Below, in pieces: positions 26,909-36,468 of a stretch of DNA of 64,000 nt. Made by a program: the position numbers and the translations under genes. Every line of letters begins with the position of its first letter. The stretch's first letter is position 1. The DNA comes from Streptomyces sp. CC228A (GTDB taxonomy: Bacteria; Actinomycetota; Actinomycetes; Streptomycetales; Streptomycetaceae): contig NZ_JAJPUI010000016.1 in NCBI RefSeq assembly GCF_021390935.1, positions 1 through 64,000 on the forward strand. The letters run 5' to 3'. The notes under the pieces are model-generated. The model worked only from the letters and a program-made list of their open reading frames with translations. It made no database searches and was not told the DNA's origin.

Positions 26909-27536
26909 TCACGGATCCGGCACGCGGCGCAGCCTGCGCTGCCGGCCAGGAGACCGATGCGAGGATGCGGGCCGTATGGACGCGCCCGGCGTGTTCCACC
27001 AGCCGGATCAGCACGTCCTTGCCGGAGGCGCGGTCGCGCGCGTCGCAGAGGACGACCGGGGTGCCCGGGTCGAGGTCGAGGGCCTGCGCCACGTCGTCGG
27101 CGGCGTGGTCCGGTGCCTGGGGGAAGCGGTTGACGGCCACGAGGAAGGGGATCCCGCGGTGCTCGAAGTAGTCCACGGCGGGGAAGCAGTCCTGCAGGCG
27201 GCGGGTGTCGGCGAGCACGACGGCTCCCAGAGCTCCCTGGGCGAGTTCGTCCCAGAGGAACCAGAAGCGTTCCTGTCCCGGTGTGCCGAAGAGGTAGAGG
27301 GACAGGCCCGAACGGATGGTGATGCGGCCGAAGTCCATGGCGACCGTGGTGGTGGTCTTGCGCTCCACTCCGCCCAGGTCGTCGACGGCCTCGGCGACCT
27401 CGCTGAGCCGCTCCTCGGTCCGCAGGGGGCGGATCTCGCTGACGGCGCCGACGAGGGTGGTCTTGCCCGCTCCGAAGCCTCCGGCGACGAGGATCTTCAG
27501 GGACATGCAGTCGGGTTCAGAGGGCTCGCAGGCCAT
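26909..27536 (-). CDS. Conservon small GTPase/ATP-GTP-binding protein (CvnD-like)
   Basis: About 209 residues. P-loop 'VAGGFGAGKTTLVGAVSEI', switch region 'FGTPGQERFWFLWDE' (a DxxG variant) and base-contact 'VAVNRFPQ' identify a CvnD GTPase. It overlaps the DUF742 gene by 20 bases (ATG 27536; ATG 27506 is an alternative). In the given frame there is no stop before the next gene. A natural stop lies at 26909-26911 in the adjacent frame, so either one extra base is present near 26930-26960 or the protein is fused to the roadblock protein. I favour the former because of the separate ribosome site at 26804. Confidence 0.75.
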
Positions 27537-27939
27537 TGATCACTTCTCTCAGCAGGTGTTCGTCGGGGAGCTGTGCGACGGGGGTGGGGCGGGTGACGCG
27601 CACGAGCCCCGCGTCCAGGAGGTCGCCGAGGAGGACGCGGACGACGCCGACCGGCAGGTCCGCCTCGGCGGCGAGGTCCGCGACGGAGCGCAGCTCTGCC
27701 CGGCAGAGCTCCAGCAGGGCGCGGTGCTCGGGCCCGTGGACGGCGTCGTCCGCCCCGGTCCGCGGGGCGTCGCCGACCGGGACGACCAAGGCGATGAGGT
27801 CGAGGCGGACACCGCGTGCGCCGGGCCGGGTACGGCCGCCGGTCATGGCGTACGGCCGGACGAGAGGCCCTGCGTCGGTGTCGTACCAGCGGCGCGCGAG
27901 GCCGGGCGGGCGCCGCGTGCCGTCGTGCGGCGGGGTCAT
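27517..27939 (-). CDS. DUF742 conservon protein (CvnC-like)
   Basis: 140-residue DUF742 protein ('DTDAGPLVRPYAMTGGRTRP' at the N-terminus; winged-helix-like C-terminal half 'LAAEADLPVGVVRVLLGDLL', ending 'VARVI'-type 'LREVINGLRAL'). It is the third component of conservons, which form a membrane-associated signalling complex with the kinase, roadblock and GTPase proteins. ATG 27939 overlaps the upstream stop codon by four bases (ATGA), and its end overlaps the GTPase start. Confidence 0.9.
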   Translation of the reverse strand: MTPPHDGTRRPPGLARRWYDTDAGPLVRPYAMTGGRTRPGARGVRLDLIALVVPVGDAPRTGADDAVHGPEHRALLELCRAELRSVADLAAEADLPVGVVRVLLGDLLDAGLVRVTRPTPVAQLPDEHLLREVINGLRAL

Positions 27940-28412
27940 GAGCCGTCGCCGCCCCGGCCCGCGGTGCGCGGGGTGGCGGCGCGGGCGTAGGCGTGGGCGC
28001 GGGGCGGGGTGCGCAGGTGCTCGCCGACGCGCCTGACGAGGCGGGCCATCTCGTAGGCGACCAGCCCGAGGTCGGCGGACGCGGAGCCGAGCACGGCCAG
28101 GCAGGAGCCCTCCCCTGCAGTGGCGACGAACAGGAACGCGTCGTCCATCTCCACCATCGTCTGGCGGACCCCGCCGGCGCCGAAGTGCCGGCCAGTGCCC
28201 TTGGCGAGGCTGTGGAAGCCGGAGGCGACGGCCGCGAGGTGCTCGGCGTCGGCGCGGCCCAGGGAGTGGGAGGCGCCCGCGGGGAGGCCGTCGTCGGACA
28301 GCACGACGGCGTGGTGCACGTCGTGCACCCGCGAGACGAGGTCGTCCAGGAGCCAGTCGAGCCCGCCGCCGGATCGGAGCGCCGGGGCGGTGGGGCCTTC
28401 GTGACCGGTCAT
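27936..28412 (-). CDS. Roadblock/LC7 conservon protein (CvnB-like)
   Basis: 158-residue roadblock protein ('LDWLLDDLVSRVHDVHHAVV', 'HFGAGGVRQTMVEMDDAFLF'), second component of the conservon. ATG 28412 overlaps, as ATGA, a stop codon that would end the kinase in its corrected frame. Translational coupling at both ends fixes the operon order. A C-terminal basic tail ('PRAHAYARAATPRTAGRGG') extends beyond the fold. Confidence 0.9.
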   Translation of the reverse strand: MTGHEGPTAPALRSGGGLDWLLDDLVSRVHDVHHAVVLSDDGLPAGASHSLGRADAEHLAAVASGFHSLAKGTGRHFGAGGVRQTMVEMDDAFLFVATAGEGSCLAVLGSASADLGLVAYEMARLVRRVGEHLRTPPRAHAYARAATPRTAGRGGDGS

Positions 28413-31400
28413 CGTGGGTCTCCTTCGCGGCCGTGGGCGCTGAGGGTGCGGGGCTGGGGCGAGGACGGCGCGGTGCCGCCCGGGTGGCGGGCGCGGGTGC
28501 GGGGGCCGCGCTGCCGCCGCGGGTCCAGCCCTCGCGGTAGGCGGACATGCGGGCGCGGACCTGTTCGGGTGTGCGCTCGTGGCTGCCTGCACCCGCGTCC
28601 GGGGCGGGCGGGTCCGTGGGGGCGGGTGCCGCCTGCCGCAGCTGCGGGGCGAGGCTCGCCTGGCGGGTGCGGCGGGGAAGGCCGCCCGGTGTCCCGGCGG
28701 AAGGCCGAGGGGAGACGGTACTTCCGCCCTCCCCGGACGCCGGTGGCGGCGGCACCGGGGTCGGACCGGTGTCGCAGGAGGGTCCCGGTGCACCGTGGGG
28801 TGGCCCGGCCTGCGGGAGTGGTTCCGGCGCTCCCTGGCGCGCGCCGGCGTCGGCGGGCAGCGTGGCCGCCGTGAGCGTGAAGAGCTGCACGCCTGGTGCG
28901 GATGCGGCGTCCGCGGACGGTGCGGTCGGCGCGGGGGCCCAGCCGCGAGTGCCGGGCGCGGCTGCGGCGTCCGCAGACTGCACCGTCGGTGCAGTCGATG
29001 CGGTCGATGCGGTCGATGCGGTCGATGCGGTCGATGCGGTCGATGCGGTCGATGCGGTCGATGCGGTCGATGCGGTCGATGCGGTCGATGCGGTCGATGC
29101 GGTCGATGCGACAACGCCGTCATGGGTGCCGGGTATGGCTGCGGCGCCCGCCGGCTGGGCGGTCGGCGCGGGCGCCCAGCCGCGAGTGCCGGGCGCGGTT
29201 GCGGCGTCCGCGGTGGGTGAGGACGGAGAGGCGGGTGAGGCTGGTGCGGTCGGCGTGAGAGCGCCGTCATGGGTGCCGGGTGCGGCGGTGTACCCGGGGG
29301 CTGCCGCGGGCGGGGGTGGAGCGGCGCGCCGTGCGCCCGGTGCGGCCGCGGGGTGCGCGGGTTGTGCGGTCGGCATCGGGCGCGGGGCCCGGGTGGAGGC
29401 CCCGGGGGCGGGCCCCGCCGGGATCGCGGCCGGTCGTGGCGGCGGAGCAGGGGCGGGGACGGGGCCGGCGATGCGGGGAGGGCCCGGGCGGCTGGGCGGT
29501 GACTGCGTGCTCCGGGCTGCGGGCGCGGAGGGAGCGCGCCGTTGCAGCAGGCCGGTGGGCAGGAGCACGACGGCTGTGACGCCTCCGTACGGAGAGGGCC
29601 GGAGGTGGACCCTGATGTCGTGGCGTGCGGCGAGCCGGCTGACCACGAAGAGGCCGAGCCGGTCGCTGTCGAAGAGGTCCAGGTCCTCGCAGCCGGCGAT
29701 CCGCCGGTTGGCGGCGGCGAGGGCCTCCCCGCCCATGCCGAGCCCGCGGTCCTCGATCTCCAGCGCGTAGCCGTTGCCGACGGGTTCTCCGCTGACGCGG
29801 ACCTTGGTGTGGGGCGGGGAGAACTGCGTGGCGTTCTCCGCGAGTTCGGCGAGGAGGTGGGTGAGGTCCGCGACCGCACCTCCGGTCACCGCTGCCTCGG
29901 GCAGGGGGCGCACCTCCACGCGCGCGTAGTCCTCGATTTCGGAGACGGCGGCGCGGACGACGTCGGTGAGGGGGACGGGGGTCCGCCAGGCGCGTCCGGG
30001 GGCGGCGCCGGACAGGATGATGAGGTTCTCCGCGTGGCGCCGCATGCGCGTGGTGAGGTGGTCGAGGCGGAAAAGGTCGCCGAGTTCCCCGGGGTCGTCG
30101 GCGCGGCGTTCCATGCTGTCGAGCAGGGCGAGCTGCCGGTGGACCAGCAGCTGGCTGCGCCGGGCGAGGTTGACGAAGACGCTGGAGATACCGCCGGCGA
30201 GCTCGGCCCTCTCGGCGGCGGCGCCGCGCGGCGTGGTGGACGGTGGCGAGGGCCTGTGCCACCTGTCCGATCTCGTCCTGTGCGGGAGGGGCGTGCGGTG
30301 CTGCGCGGTCGATGTCGATGTCCTCGCCCGCGCGGAGCCGGCGCATCGCGGCGGGCAGGTCGCGGTGGGCGATACCGAGTGCGGAGTCGCGCAGTCCGAC
30401 GAGGTCCACGACGAGGCGGCGGCCGATGCGCACGGAGATGACGAGGGAGGCGGCGACAGCCCCGAGGCCAAGGAGCACGGCCGCACCCGCGGGCGTGAGC
30501 GCGGCGGCGGCCGGGGAGCGGCCCTGGCCGGTGGCGGACCCCCGGGCGTCGGTCTCGAGTGCGTCGAGGGCCGCGTGTACGGAGGTGGCGACGGGCTCCC
30601 AGGTGGCGGCGGGCACCACTGTGACGCCCGCGCGGCCGGCGGGGGCGGACATGACCGCGTCCTCGGCGGCCAGGAGCCGGCGGTGGGCGCCCTCGGCGGT
30701 GACGCGGCGCCAGGAGGCGCGTGCGGGTTCGGGGAGGTCCGCGGTGGCCGACTGGAGCAGGGCGCGACGGGCGGTGGCTGCACCGATGAACTCCCGCAAG
30801 CGGTCGGCGGGAAGACTGCCGGTCACGTGGGCGGTGCTGAGCACGGCGTCCTCGCGGGCCAGGAGTTCGCGTGCGTGCGCGATGTCCAGTGCCACGCGCG
30901 CGTGGGCACCGTTTCCCGTGCCTGGCAGCGCGGTGAGGGAGCCGTGGACGGCCAGTCCGGCGGTGATGGCGGCGGTGTAGGTGTCGTGGATGCGTTCCTG
31001 CGTGAGGGGAGAACGTTTCTGCGGGCGGTGGCCGGAGGGGTGCCCGGCGGCGGTGGCCCGGGCGCGCAGGGAGGTCAGCCCTGCGGTGGCGTCCATGAAG
31101 CGGCGTACGCGGTCGGCGGTCTCGGGCGGCAGGCCGCCGGCGTCCGCGGTGGTGTGGCGGCCGTCGAGGCGCAGCCGGGCGAGGGCGGTGTCGGTGTCGC
31201 GGATGCTCTCGTCCAGTGCGTCGGCGCCGGCCGGTCCCGGGGCCGCCAGGTGGCGCTGGGCGGCGCGGCGTTCGGCCTGGAGGGCGGTGACGGCCCCGGT
31301 CACGGGGATGCCGACGCGTTCGGCGGCGAGGTGCGCCTCGCGCAGGCCGGCGACGTCCTGCGCGGTGGTGACGGCGGCGAAGCCCCAGAGGGCCAGCAGG

Positions 31401-31599
31401 GACACGATGGGCACCATGAGCAGGGAGATGATCCTGGCGCGTATGGTGCTGGCCGCCTTGCGCGGCGCTGCGCGGCCATGGTGCGCCGCGTCGGGGGCGC
31501 GGGTCTCTCCCTGCTCTGCGCGGGTGCGGCGTGGGCGCGGCGGCCCCGCTGGGCGGGGGGCTCGTGCGGGGCGGCGCTGGAGGTGCGGGTTGCGCGCAT
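28409..31599 (-). pseudogene. Conservon sensor histidine kinase-like protein (CvnA-like), frameshifted
   Basis: Three frames together give about 1063 residues. The N-terminal membrane and nitrate/sensor region has 'ARIISLLMVPIVSLLALWGF' then a second helix 'AAVLLGLGAVAASLVIS'. The catalytic part has 'VFVNLARRSQLLVHRQLALL' and the ATPase 'LAENATQFSPPHTK' and 'IEDRGLGMGGEAL'. The tail is Pro/Ala-rich with a TAS repeat. The frame breaks near the G6 run 31555-31560 (one base missing), near 30222-30240 (one extra), and at the G5 run 28501-28505 (one missing). The three corrections give an ATG start at 31599 and an ATGA overlap with the roadblock gene. Confidence 0.75.
28991..29107 (-). repeat. 9-bp tandem repeat, 13 units, coding for (TAS)n
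   Basis: Thirteen adjacent 9-bp units (the first has one substitution) within the kinase tail. On the coding strand each unit encodes Thr-Ala-Ser, giving an uninterrupted TAS run in a disordered linker. Because the unit is a multiple of three, copy-number change would alter linker length without breaking the frame. Confidence 0.95.
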
Positions 31600-31649
31600 G
31601 ACCGGTCCTCGTTCTGGTCTCGGGGTGGCGTGCGGTGCCGCCGGTGGCG

Positions 31650-32606
31650 TCACGGCTGCGACAGGGGGTGCCGCTCGCGTGGGCGGCGCTCCCGCGGCGG
31701 CGGGCCGGTGGTCCCCGGGGGCGGGCCGGTGGTCCCCGGGGGCGGGGGCCCGGGGGCCGGGTCCGGCCCGGCGTACCGGTGGCTCGGGCCGCGGGCGGCG
31801 TGTGGGTCCGCCGTCGGGGAGAGGGCGACGAAGGCCGACGTGATGAAGAGGAAGGCGCCGAGCCCGACGGCGAGGGGGAAGATGAACTGCATGGCGGTGG
31901 CACCGGGCAGCGGCTCCGCGGACGGCGACACTTCCACGGTGACCGCGGCCATGCCGGTGTAGTGCATGCTGCTCACGGCGGCGCCCATGACGAGCGAGGC
32001 CACGGTCACGGCTGCGGGCGTGCGGATGTTGAGCGCGGCCCACAGGGCGGCGGTGGCGGCCACGACCGCGATCGCGAGGGAGAGGGCGACGAGCAGCGGG
32101 TCGTAGTGCACGGCTCCGTGGAGCCGGAGGGCCGCCATCCCGAGGTAGTGCATGCCGGCGACGCCGAGCCCGGTGGTGAGCCCGCCGACGGCCAGGGACA
32201 TCCGGTGGTCCCGGCGGCTGCGCGCCGTGGCGCGGTCGGCTGTGCCGGCAGCGGGTGGGCCGGCGGAGCGCGGGGCCTCGACCGGGCGGCCGTGGCCGTG
32301 GCCGACGGCGAAGGCGCCGGTGCCCACGACGAGGACGGCGACGGCGAGGCTGAAGAGCGTCAGCGGCACGTCGTAGCGGATGTCGGTGCCGACGACGGTG
32401 AAGCCGAGCATGGCGATGAAGTGCATCGTCCAGATACCGGTGCCGATGGCCGACGCCCCGGTGAGCAGCCAGTTGCGGCGCGCGGAGCCCGAGGAGTCCA
32501 GGGCGCGCACGGTGCAGCGCAGTCCGAGGGCGGCGCCCGCGCAGGCCATGGCGTACGACAGTGCGGGGGTCAGCCAGCCGAAAGCGGCGTGGTCCAGGTG
32601 TCCCAT
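31650..32606 (-). CDS. MHYT domain membrane sensor
   Basis: 318-residue integral membrane protein with seven predicted helices and three MHYT-type motifs: 'WTMHFIAMLGF', 'AGMHYLGMAAL' and 'SSMHYTGMAAV'. These His/Met residues are proposed to bind copper and sense O2, CO or NO. There is no GGDEF or EAL output domain; the C-terminus is a Pro-rich tail ('PPPGTTGPPPGTTGPP'). ATG 32606 begins the membrane part. The gene ends 51 bases before the kinase start, so it probably belongs to the conservon operon as an input. Confidence 0.85.
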   Translation of the reverse strand: MGHLDHAAFGWLTPALSYAMACAGAALGLRCTVRALDSSGSARRNWLLTGASAIGTGIWTMHFIAMLGFTVVGTDIRYDVPLTLFSLAVAVLVVGTGAFAVGHGHGRPVEAPRSAGPPAAGTADRATARSRRDHRMSLAVGGLTTGLGVAGMHYLGMAALRLHGAVHYDPLLVALSLAIAVVAATAALWAALNIRTPAAVTVASLVMGAAVSSMHYTGMAAVTVEVSPSAEPLPGATAMQFIFPLAVGLGAFLFITSAFVALSPTADPHAARGPSHRYAGPDPAPGPPPPGTTGPPPGTTGPPPRERRPRERHPLSQP

Positions 32607-32755
32607 GGGTCCGGGACGGTAGCCCCGAGGAAGGCGCACGACGGGCACGCGTTTCGAAAGCCGACGCAAGATGACAGGGAGAGGCCCGCGGACGACCGCG
32701 ACCGTCCGAACATGCGCGCAGGTGGTCATGCTGACGAGTGAGGAATGATGAGTCC

Positions 32756-33355
32756 ATGAGCGATCAGCACACGGACGTCCAGGCGTTCTTCGCCGCGCGG
32801 GCAGCCGACTGGGACAGCCGCTTCCCGGACGACGGTCCGGCCTACGCGGCGGCCGTCGCGGAGCTGGGGCTGCGGCGCGGCGACGCCGTTCTCGACGCGG
32901 GCTGCGGTACCGGTCGCGCCCTGCCCGCGCTGCGGGACGCCGTCGGCCCCTCCGGCACGGTCGTGGGGCTCGACCTCACCGCGGCCATGCTGGCTCAGGC
33001 GGTGCGCGCGGGGCGGGACCGCAGCGGGGTGCTGCTGCTCGGGGACGTGGGACGGCTGCCGCTGCGGGACGGGGCGGTGGACGCGGTGTTCGGCGCGGGG
33101 CTGGTGTCGCACCTCGCCCGGCCGGCCGAGGACCTGCGCGAACTGGCGCGGGTGGTGCGCCCCGGCGGCCGCCTGGCGCTGTTCCACCCGATCGGCCGGG
33201 CGGCACTCGCGGCGCGGCACGGCAGGCAGCTCACCGGGGACGATCTGAGGGCCGAGCCCCGGCTCCGCCCCCTGCTGGCCGGCTCGGGCTGGCGCATGGT
33301 CGCGTACGAGGACGTCGACGCCCGCTTCCTGGTACTGGCCGACCGGATGGACTGA
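32756..33355 (+). CDS. Class I SAM-dependent methyltransferase
   Basis: 199-residue methyltransferase of the UbiE/type 11 class. Motif I is 'AVLDAGCGTGRALPALRD', followed by 'VVGLDLTAAMLAQA' and 'LLGDVGRLPLRDGAVDAVFG'. The post-motif segment 'ELARVVRPGGRLALFHPIG' is typical. Substrate unknown. ATG 32756 is preferred (AGGA 11 bases upstream) over an in-frame GTG at 32738. Divergent from the MHYT gene across 149 bases. Confidence 0.8.
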   Translation: MSDQHTDVQAFFAARAADWDSRFPDDGPAYAAAVAELGLRRGDAVLDAGCGTGRALPALRDAVGPSGTVVGLDLTAAMLAQAVRAGRDRSGVLLLGDVGRLPLRDGAVDAVFGAGLVSHLARPAEDLRELARVVRPGGRLALFHPIGRAALAARHGRQLTGDDLRAEPRLRPLLAGSGWRMVAYEDVDARFLVLADRMD

Positions 33356-33374
33356 AACGCCCTGTACGGGCGGG

Positions 33375-33392
33375 CGGGTCCGCACGGACCCG
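33375..33392 (+). terminator. Hairpin after the methyltransferase gene
   Basis: Perfect 8-bp stem CGGGTCCG / CGGACCCG (33375-33382 and 33385-33392) with only two bases between the arms as drawn, so the real loop would open one or two pairs. It lies 20 bases after the stop codon. Confidence 0.45.
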
Positions 33393-33566
33393 GCCGGGCA
33401 CGGGCGGAGGCCCGCTTGGCACCCCGGCCGCCCGGCCCGTGCGGCTCCCGGCGCCCGGCACGGACCGCCCGGCGCACCGCGCGGACGGGGCGCCGGAGCG
33501 CCACGGGTCGGGGGCCGCGGGAATACGCGACGGGGGCGCCCTGGGGCGCATTGCGGGGCGCGTGGA

Positions 33567-33670
33567 GCGTGGTGGCGAGGACCGCCGCACCGGGCGGCAA
33601 GTCCGACGGTGCCGCGGGGCGTGGTGGCGAGGGACCGCCGCACCGGGCGGCAAGTCCGCCGGTGCCGTAG
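33567..33670. repeat. 52-bp tandem duplication
   Basis: Two near-identical copies (33567-33618 and 33619-33670). They lie in the 552-base gap 33356-33907, which otherwise shows no gene, only GC-rich low-complexity sequence. The last 60 bases before the next gene are slightly less GC-rich. Confidence 0.7.
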
Positions 33671-33907
33671 GGCAGGGCCGACGGTGCCGCGGGCAGGGCC
33701 GGGCGGCCGTACGGAACGACGGGGATGCGGGTGCGCGGCAGGCCTCCCGGGCACCCGGACGGGCGTCGGCGGCGTCGCAGGCGCCTCGGTCGGTCCGGCC
33801 ACCGCCCGCCGCCGCGCCCTCATGCCTCTCGACGTGCGGGTTACTCGCTGGTACGGTGCGCCGACCGGCACTCTCGGGCGAGTGCGACGGGACGACGGGA
33901 GGCCGCC

Positions 33908-34771
33908 GTGAGCACGACGGGCGAGGACACGGGCGCCGGCACGGCCGGCCGGAACCACGAGACCGGCAGGACCGGCCCGGACGACTCGCTGTACGTGCTC
34001 ACGGCCGTGCTCCTGACACCCGCGCAGTTCCCCAGCGTGCTGGGCGACGACTATCCGCAGGCGTGCCGGGCCCTGGGCCTCGAACCGTACGCCGAGGGGT
34101 ACGGCCTCGTCCTCGGGCAGGACGGTGCGGGGGCCCGCTGGACGGTCGCGGTGAGCGACGTGTCGCTGGTCGCCGTGGCGATCGCCGCGTGGGACTGCGG
34201 GATGGAGTACGACCTGTCACCCCGCGAGGACAGTGTGGTCTGCGCGCTTCCCGGGTGGCCGCTCGCCCTGTCGGTGGCGGCGCCCGGCCTGCCCGCGCCG
34301 CACGACCCCCCATCGGCGCCCGGGGATCCCGCTCCCTTGGCGCCGGCCGACACCGCGGCGTGGGGTTCGGCCCAGCGGCGGCTGGCCGCGGACGAGATCG
34401 CCCTGCAGTGGGCCTCCTGGCGGCAGCAGCTGGGCGACGACGACTTCTCCGCCTCCGGTGCGGAACCGGCGCCGGGCGCCGCCGCGGGACGGGGTCCCAC
34501 CCTGCGCGGTGGGGTGCGCGGGGCTCTGGCGGATCTGGAGCGGTACCTGGAGGATCCGCCTCCACCGGGGCGGATACGGTCGATGTTCGCACCGGGAGGG
34601 GCGCGCCTGCTGCGGGCGGACGGTCCCGGGTGGTCGCTGGTGGCCCGTACCGACGACATCGCCTTCGTCCTGCTGGACGAGCGCCCGCAGGAGGTGCTGC
34701 CGGTGGGACGCGGCAGCCGTCTGCCCGTTCTCCTGGCCGGACTCGACGCCATGGCCGTACGGCCCGGCTGA
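33908..34771 (+). CDS. Hypothetical Streptomyces protein
   Basis: 287-residue soluble protein without a domain I recognise. It has an N-terminal alpha/beta segment ('LYVLTAVLLTPAQFPSVLGD' and 'VSLVAVAIAAWDCGMEYDLS'), a Pro/Ala-rich centre, and a C-terminal part 'LLRADGPGWSLVARTDDIAF' with 'LPVLLAGLDAMAV'. No signal peptide or membrane segment. Start GTG 33908; it stands alone. Confidence 0.6.
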   Translation: MSTTGEDTGAGTAGRNHETGRTGPDDSLYVLTAVLLTPAQFPSVLGDDYPQACRALGLEPYAEGYGLVLGQDGAGARWTVAVSDVSLVAVAIAAWDCGMEYDLSPREDSVVCALPGWPLALSVAAPGLPAPHDPPSAPGDPAPLAPADTAAWGSAQRRLAADEIALQWASWRQQLGDDDFSASGAEPAPGAAAGRGPTLRGGVRGALADLERYLEDPPPPGRIRSMFAPGGARLLRADGPGWSLVARTDDIAFVLLDERPQEVLPVGRGSRLPVLLAGLDAMAVRPG

Positions 34772-34877
34772 TCCGCAGCCGGGCGCGCCGGCCGCCCGCC
34801 CGCAGCGGCGCTCCGCCGGGTCGGACGGCACCGGTCCGCCGTGGAGCGGGGCCGGCTCCGTGATCGGCCGCCGGTCG

Positions 34878-35060
34878 TCAGCGGCCAAGCTCCTTGCGGG
34901 ACACATGGCGCAGCCGACGCCGCTGGCCCGGGTCGAGGGCGAGGTAGGCCAGGACCGGCACGCCCACGACCACCAGCAGGGACAGCCAGAAGCCGATCAA
35001 CGGCATGAGCAGCAACCCCACGGCCACTCCCCCGACCACGATCTTGGTTCTTGTCGACAT
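34878..35060 (-). CDS. Small two-helix membrane protein
   Basis: 60-residue protein with a hairpin of two hydrophobic segments ('IVVGGVAVGLLLMPLIGFWL' and 'LSLLVVVGVPVLAYLALD') and a basic C-terminal tail ('QRRRLRHVSRKELGR'). Function unknown; likely cytoplasmic membrane. ATG at 35060 has a GGAGG-type site upstream. Confidence 0.65.
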   Translation of the reverse strand: MSTRTKIVVGGVAVGLLLMPLIGFWLSLLVVVGVPVLAYLALDPGQRRRLRHVSRKELGR

Positions 35061-35375
35061 GCCGCCGCCTCCTCCGCCGTCACCGCGCCCCCAGCGGGGC
35101 GCTCAGGGCCACTGCCCACTCGGAGAACGTACGGTCGGGCCCTGCGGTTCCTCGGCACCCCCTTTCCGCCGCACACGGCCTGCTCGGGCATCAGCCCGAG
35201 CCGCGGTCCGGCGCCTCCGGCGGTCGCGCGGCACGCCCCGGCGGGGAACCGCCCCACCGCGCGCCCGCGCGCCGAGGGCCCGGGGGCCCGGGGGTCCGGA
35301 GCTCGCCTGCGGGGGCAGCGCGACGGAGCCTCCGGCATCGGGCGGCGGGCCGGGGGTGCCGGGCCCGCCGCGGGG
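35061..35375. other. Gap without a supported gene
   Basis: 315 GC-rich bases between the small membrane protein and folD. A short run of repeated CGGGGGCC-type blocks lies near 35279-35300. I see no gene, RNA or convincing promoter here. Confidence 0.4.
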
Positions 35376-36248
35376 TCACGCGGCCCCGGCTGCCGACTGC
35401 CGTTCCGCCGCGTCCACCGTCTGGCTGAGGAGGGTGGCGATGGTCATGGGGCCTACACCGCCGGGCACCGGGGTGATGAGGCCCGCCCTTTCGGCGGCGC
35501 TGTCGAAGTCGACATCGCCCACGTTGCCCTCGTTGTACCCCGCGTCGACGACGACGGCTCCCGGCTTGATGTCCTCCCCCGCGATGAACCGGGGGCGTCC
35601 GACGGCCGCGACCACGATGTCGGCTTCGCGCAGCGCCGCGGACAACTCGGCGGCCGGGGTGTACGAGTGGCAGTAGGTCACCGTGGCGTTCCTGGCGAGC
35701 AGCAGCATCCCGGCGGGCTTGCCGAGGATGGCGCTGCGGCCCACGACCACGGCCCTCTTGCCCGCAGGATCGACGTCGTAGGCGTCGAGCAGCCGCATGA
35801 TGCCGCCGGGCGTGCAGGAGACGAAGCCGGGCAGCCCGAAGCTCATGGACGCGAAGGAGCTGGTGGTGACACCGTCGACGTCCTTCTCCGGGGCGATGGC
35901 CTCGAAGGCGGCGCGCTCGTCGATGTGCGGGCCCACCGGGTGCTGGAGCAGGATGCCGTGCACCCCCGGGTCGCGGGACAGGTCGGTGAGGACGCCGACG
36001 AGCTCCTCGGTCGTCGTGGCAGCGGGCAGCTCGACGTGGCGGGAGCGGATCCCGGCCTTCTCGCAGCGGGCGCGCTTCATCCGTACGTACGTCACGGACG
36101 CGGGGTCCTCCCCGACAAGGACGGTGGCCAGGCACGGCTGGACAGCGGTGCGGCGGGTGAGGTCGGCGGCGCGGGCCGCGGTCTCCTCGACGAGGCGGCG
36201 GGCGAGGGAGCCGCCGTCCATGAGACGGGCTGCGGCAGTGGTGGTCAT
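35376..36248 (-). CDS. folD: Bifunctional methylenetetrahydrofolate dehydrogenase/cyclohydrolase
   Basis: 290-residue FolD, which oxidises 5,10-methylene-THF with NADP and hydrolyses the methenyl product, supplying one-carbon units. The active-site pattern 'SVTYVRMKRARCEKAGI' holds the Tyr-x3-Lys pair. 'GILLQHPVGPHI' (QLPLP replaced by QHPVG), 'PEKDVDGVT', 'CTPGGIMRLL' and the cofactor loop 'VVVGRSAILGKPAGMLLL' follow the family order, ending with 'PVPGGVGPMTIATLL'. ATG 36248 follows GGGAGG. The QHPVG variant suggests a divergent or second FolD. Confidence 0.9.
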   Translation of the reverse strand: MTTTAAARLMDGGSLARRLVEETAARAADLTRRTAVQPCLATVLVGEDPASVTYVRMKRARCEKAGIRSRHVELPAATTTEELVGVLTDLSRDPGVHGILLQHPVGPHIDERAAFEAIAPEKDVDGVTTSSFASMSFGLPGFVSCTPGGIMRLLDAYDVDPAGKRAVVVGRSAILGKPAGMLLLARNATVTYCHSYTPAAELSAALREADIVVAAVGRPRFIAGEDIKPGAVVVDAGYNEGNVGDVDFDSAAERAGLITPVPGGVGPMTIATLLSQTVDAAERQSAAGAA

Positions 36249-36468
36249 CGGAACCTCCCGGGCGGCGAGACAAAGGGAACGGATCTGTTCGTCGCCCAGG
36301 CGCGCGGCAGTCGGCACGACCGCTTCGAGCGGCCCGCCAGGCCGCTCCCCGGTGGTACTCCACCCAAGCGCCAGTCACGGCCCGCCCCCACTGTACGTCA
36401 GCCGCCCCGCGGGATGGAGCGGTCTGCGGGGAAGGGGGCCCGCGAAGGCGGCGCGAGGCTGTCCTTGG

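Noticed and set aside
28991..29107. Repeat array as a possible CRISPR
   Set aside because: Units are 9 bp, contiguous, with no spacers, and encode a regular TAS linker in frame with the kinase.
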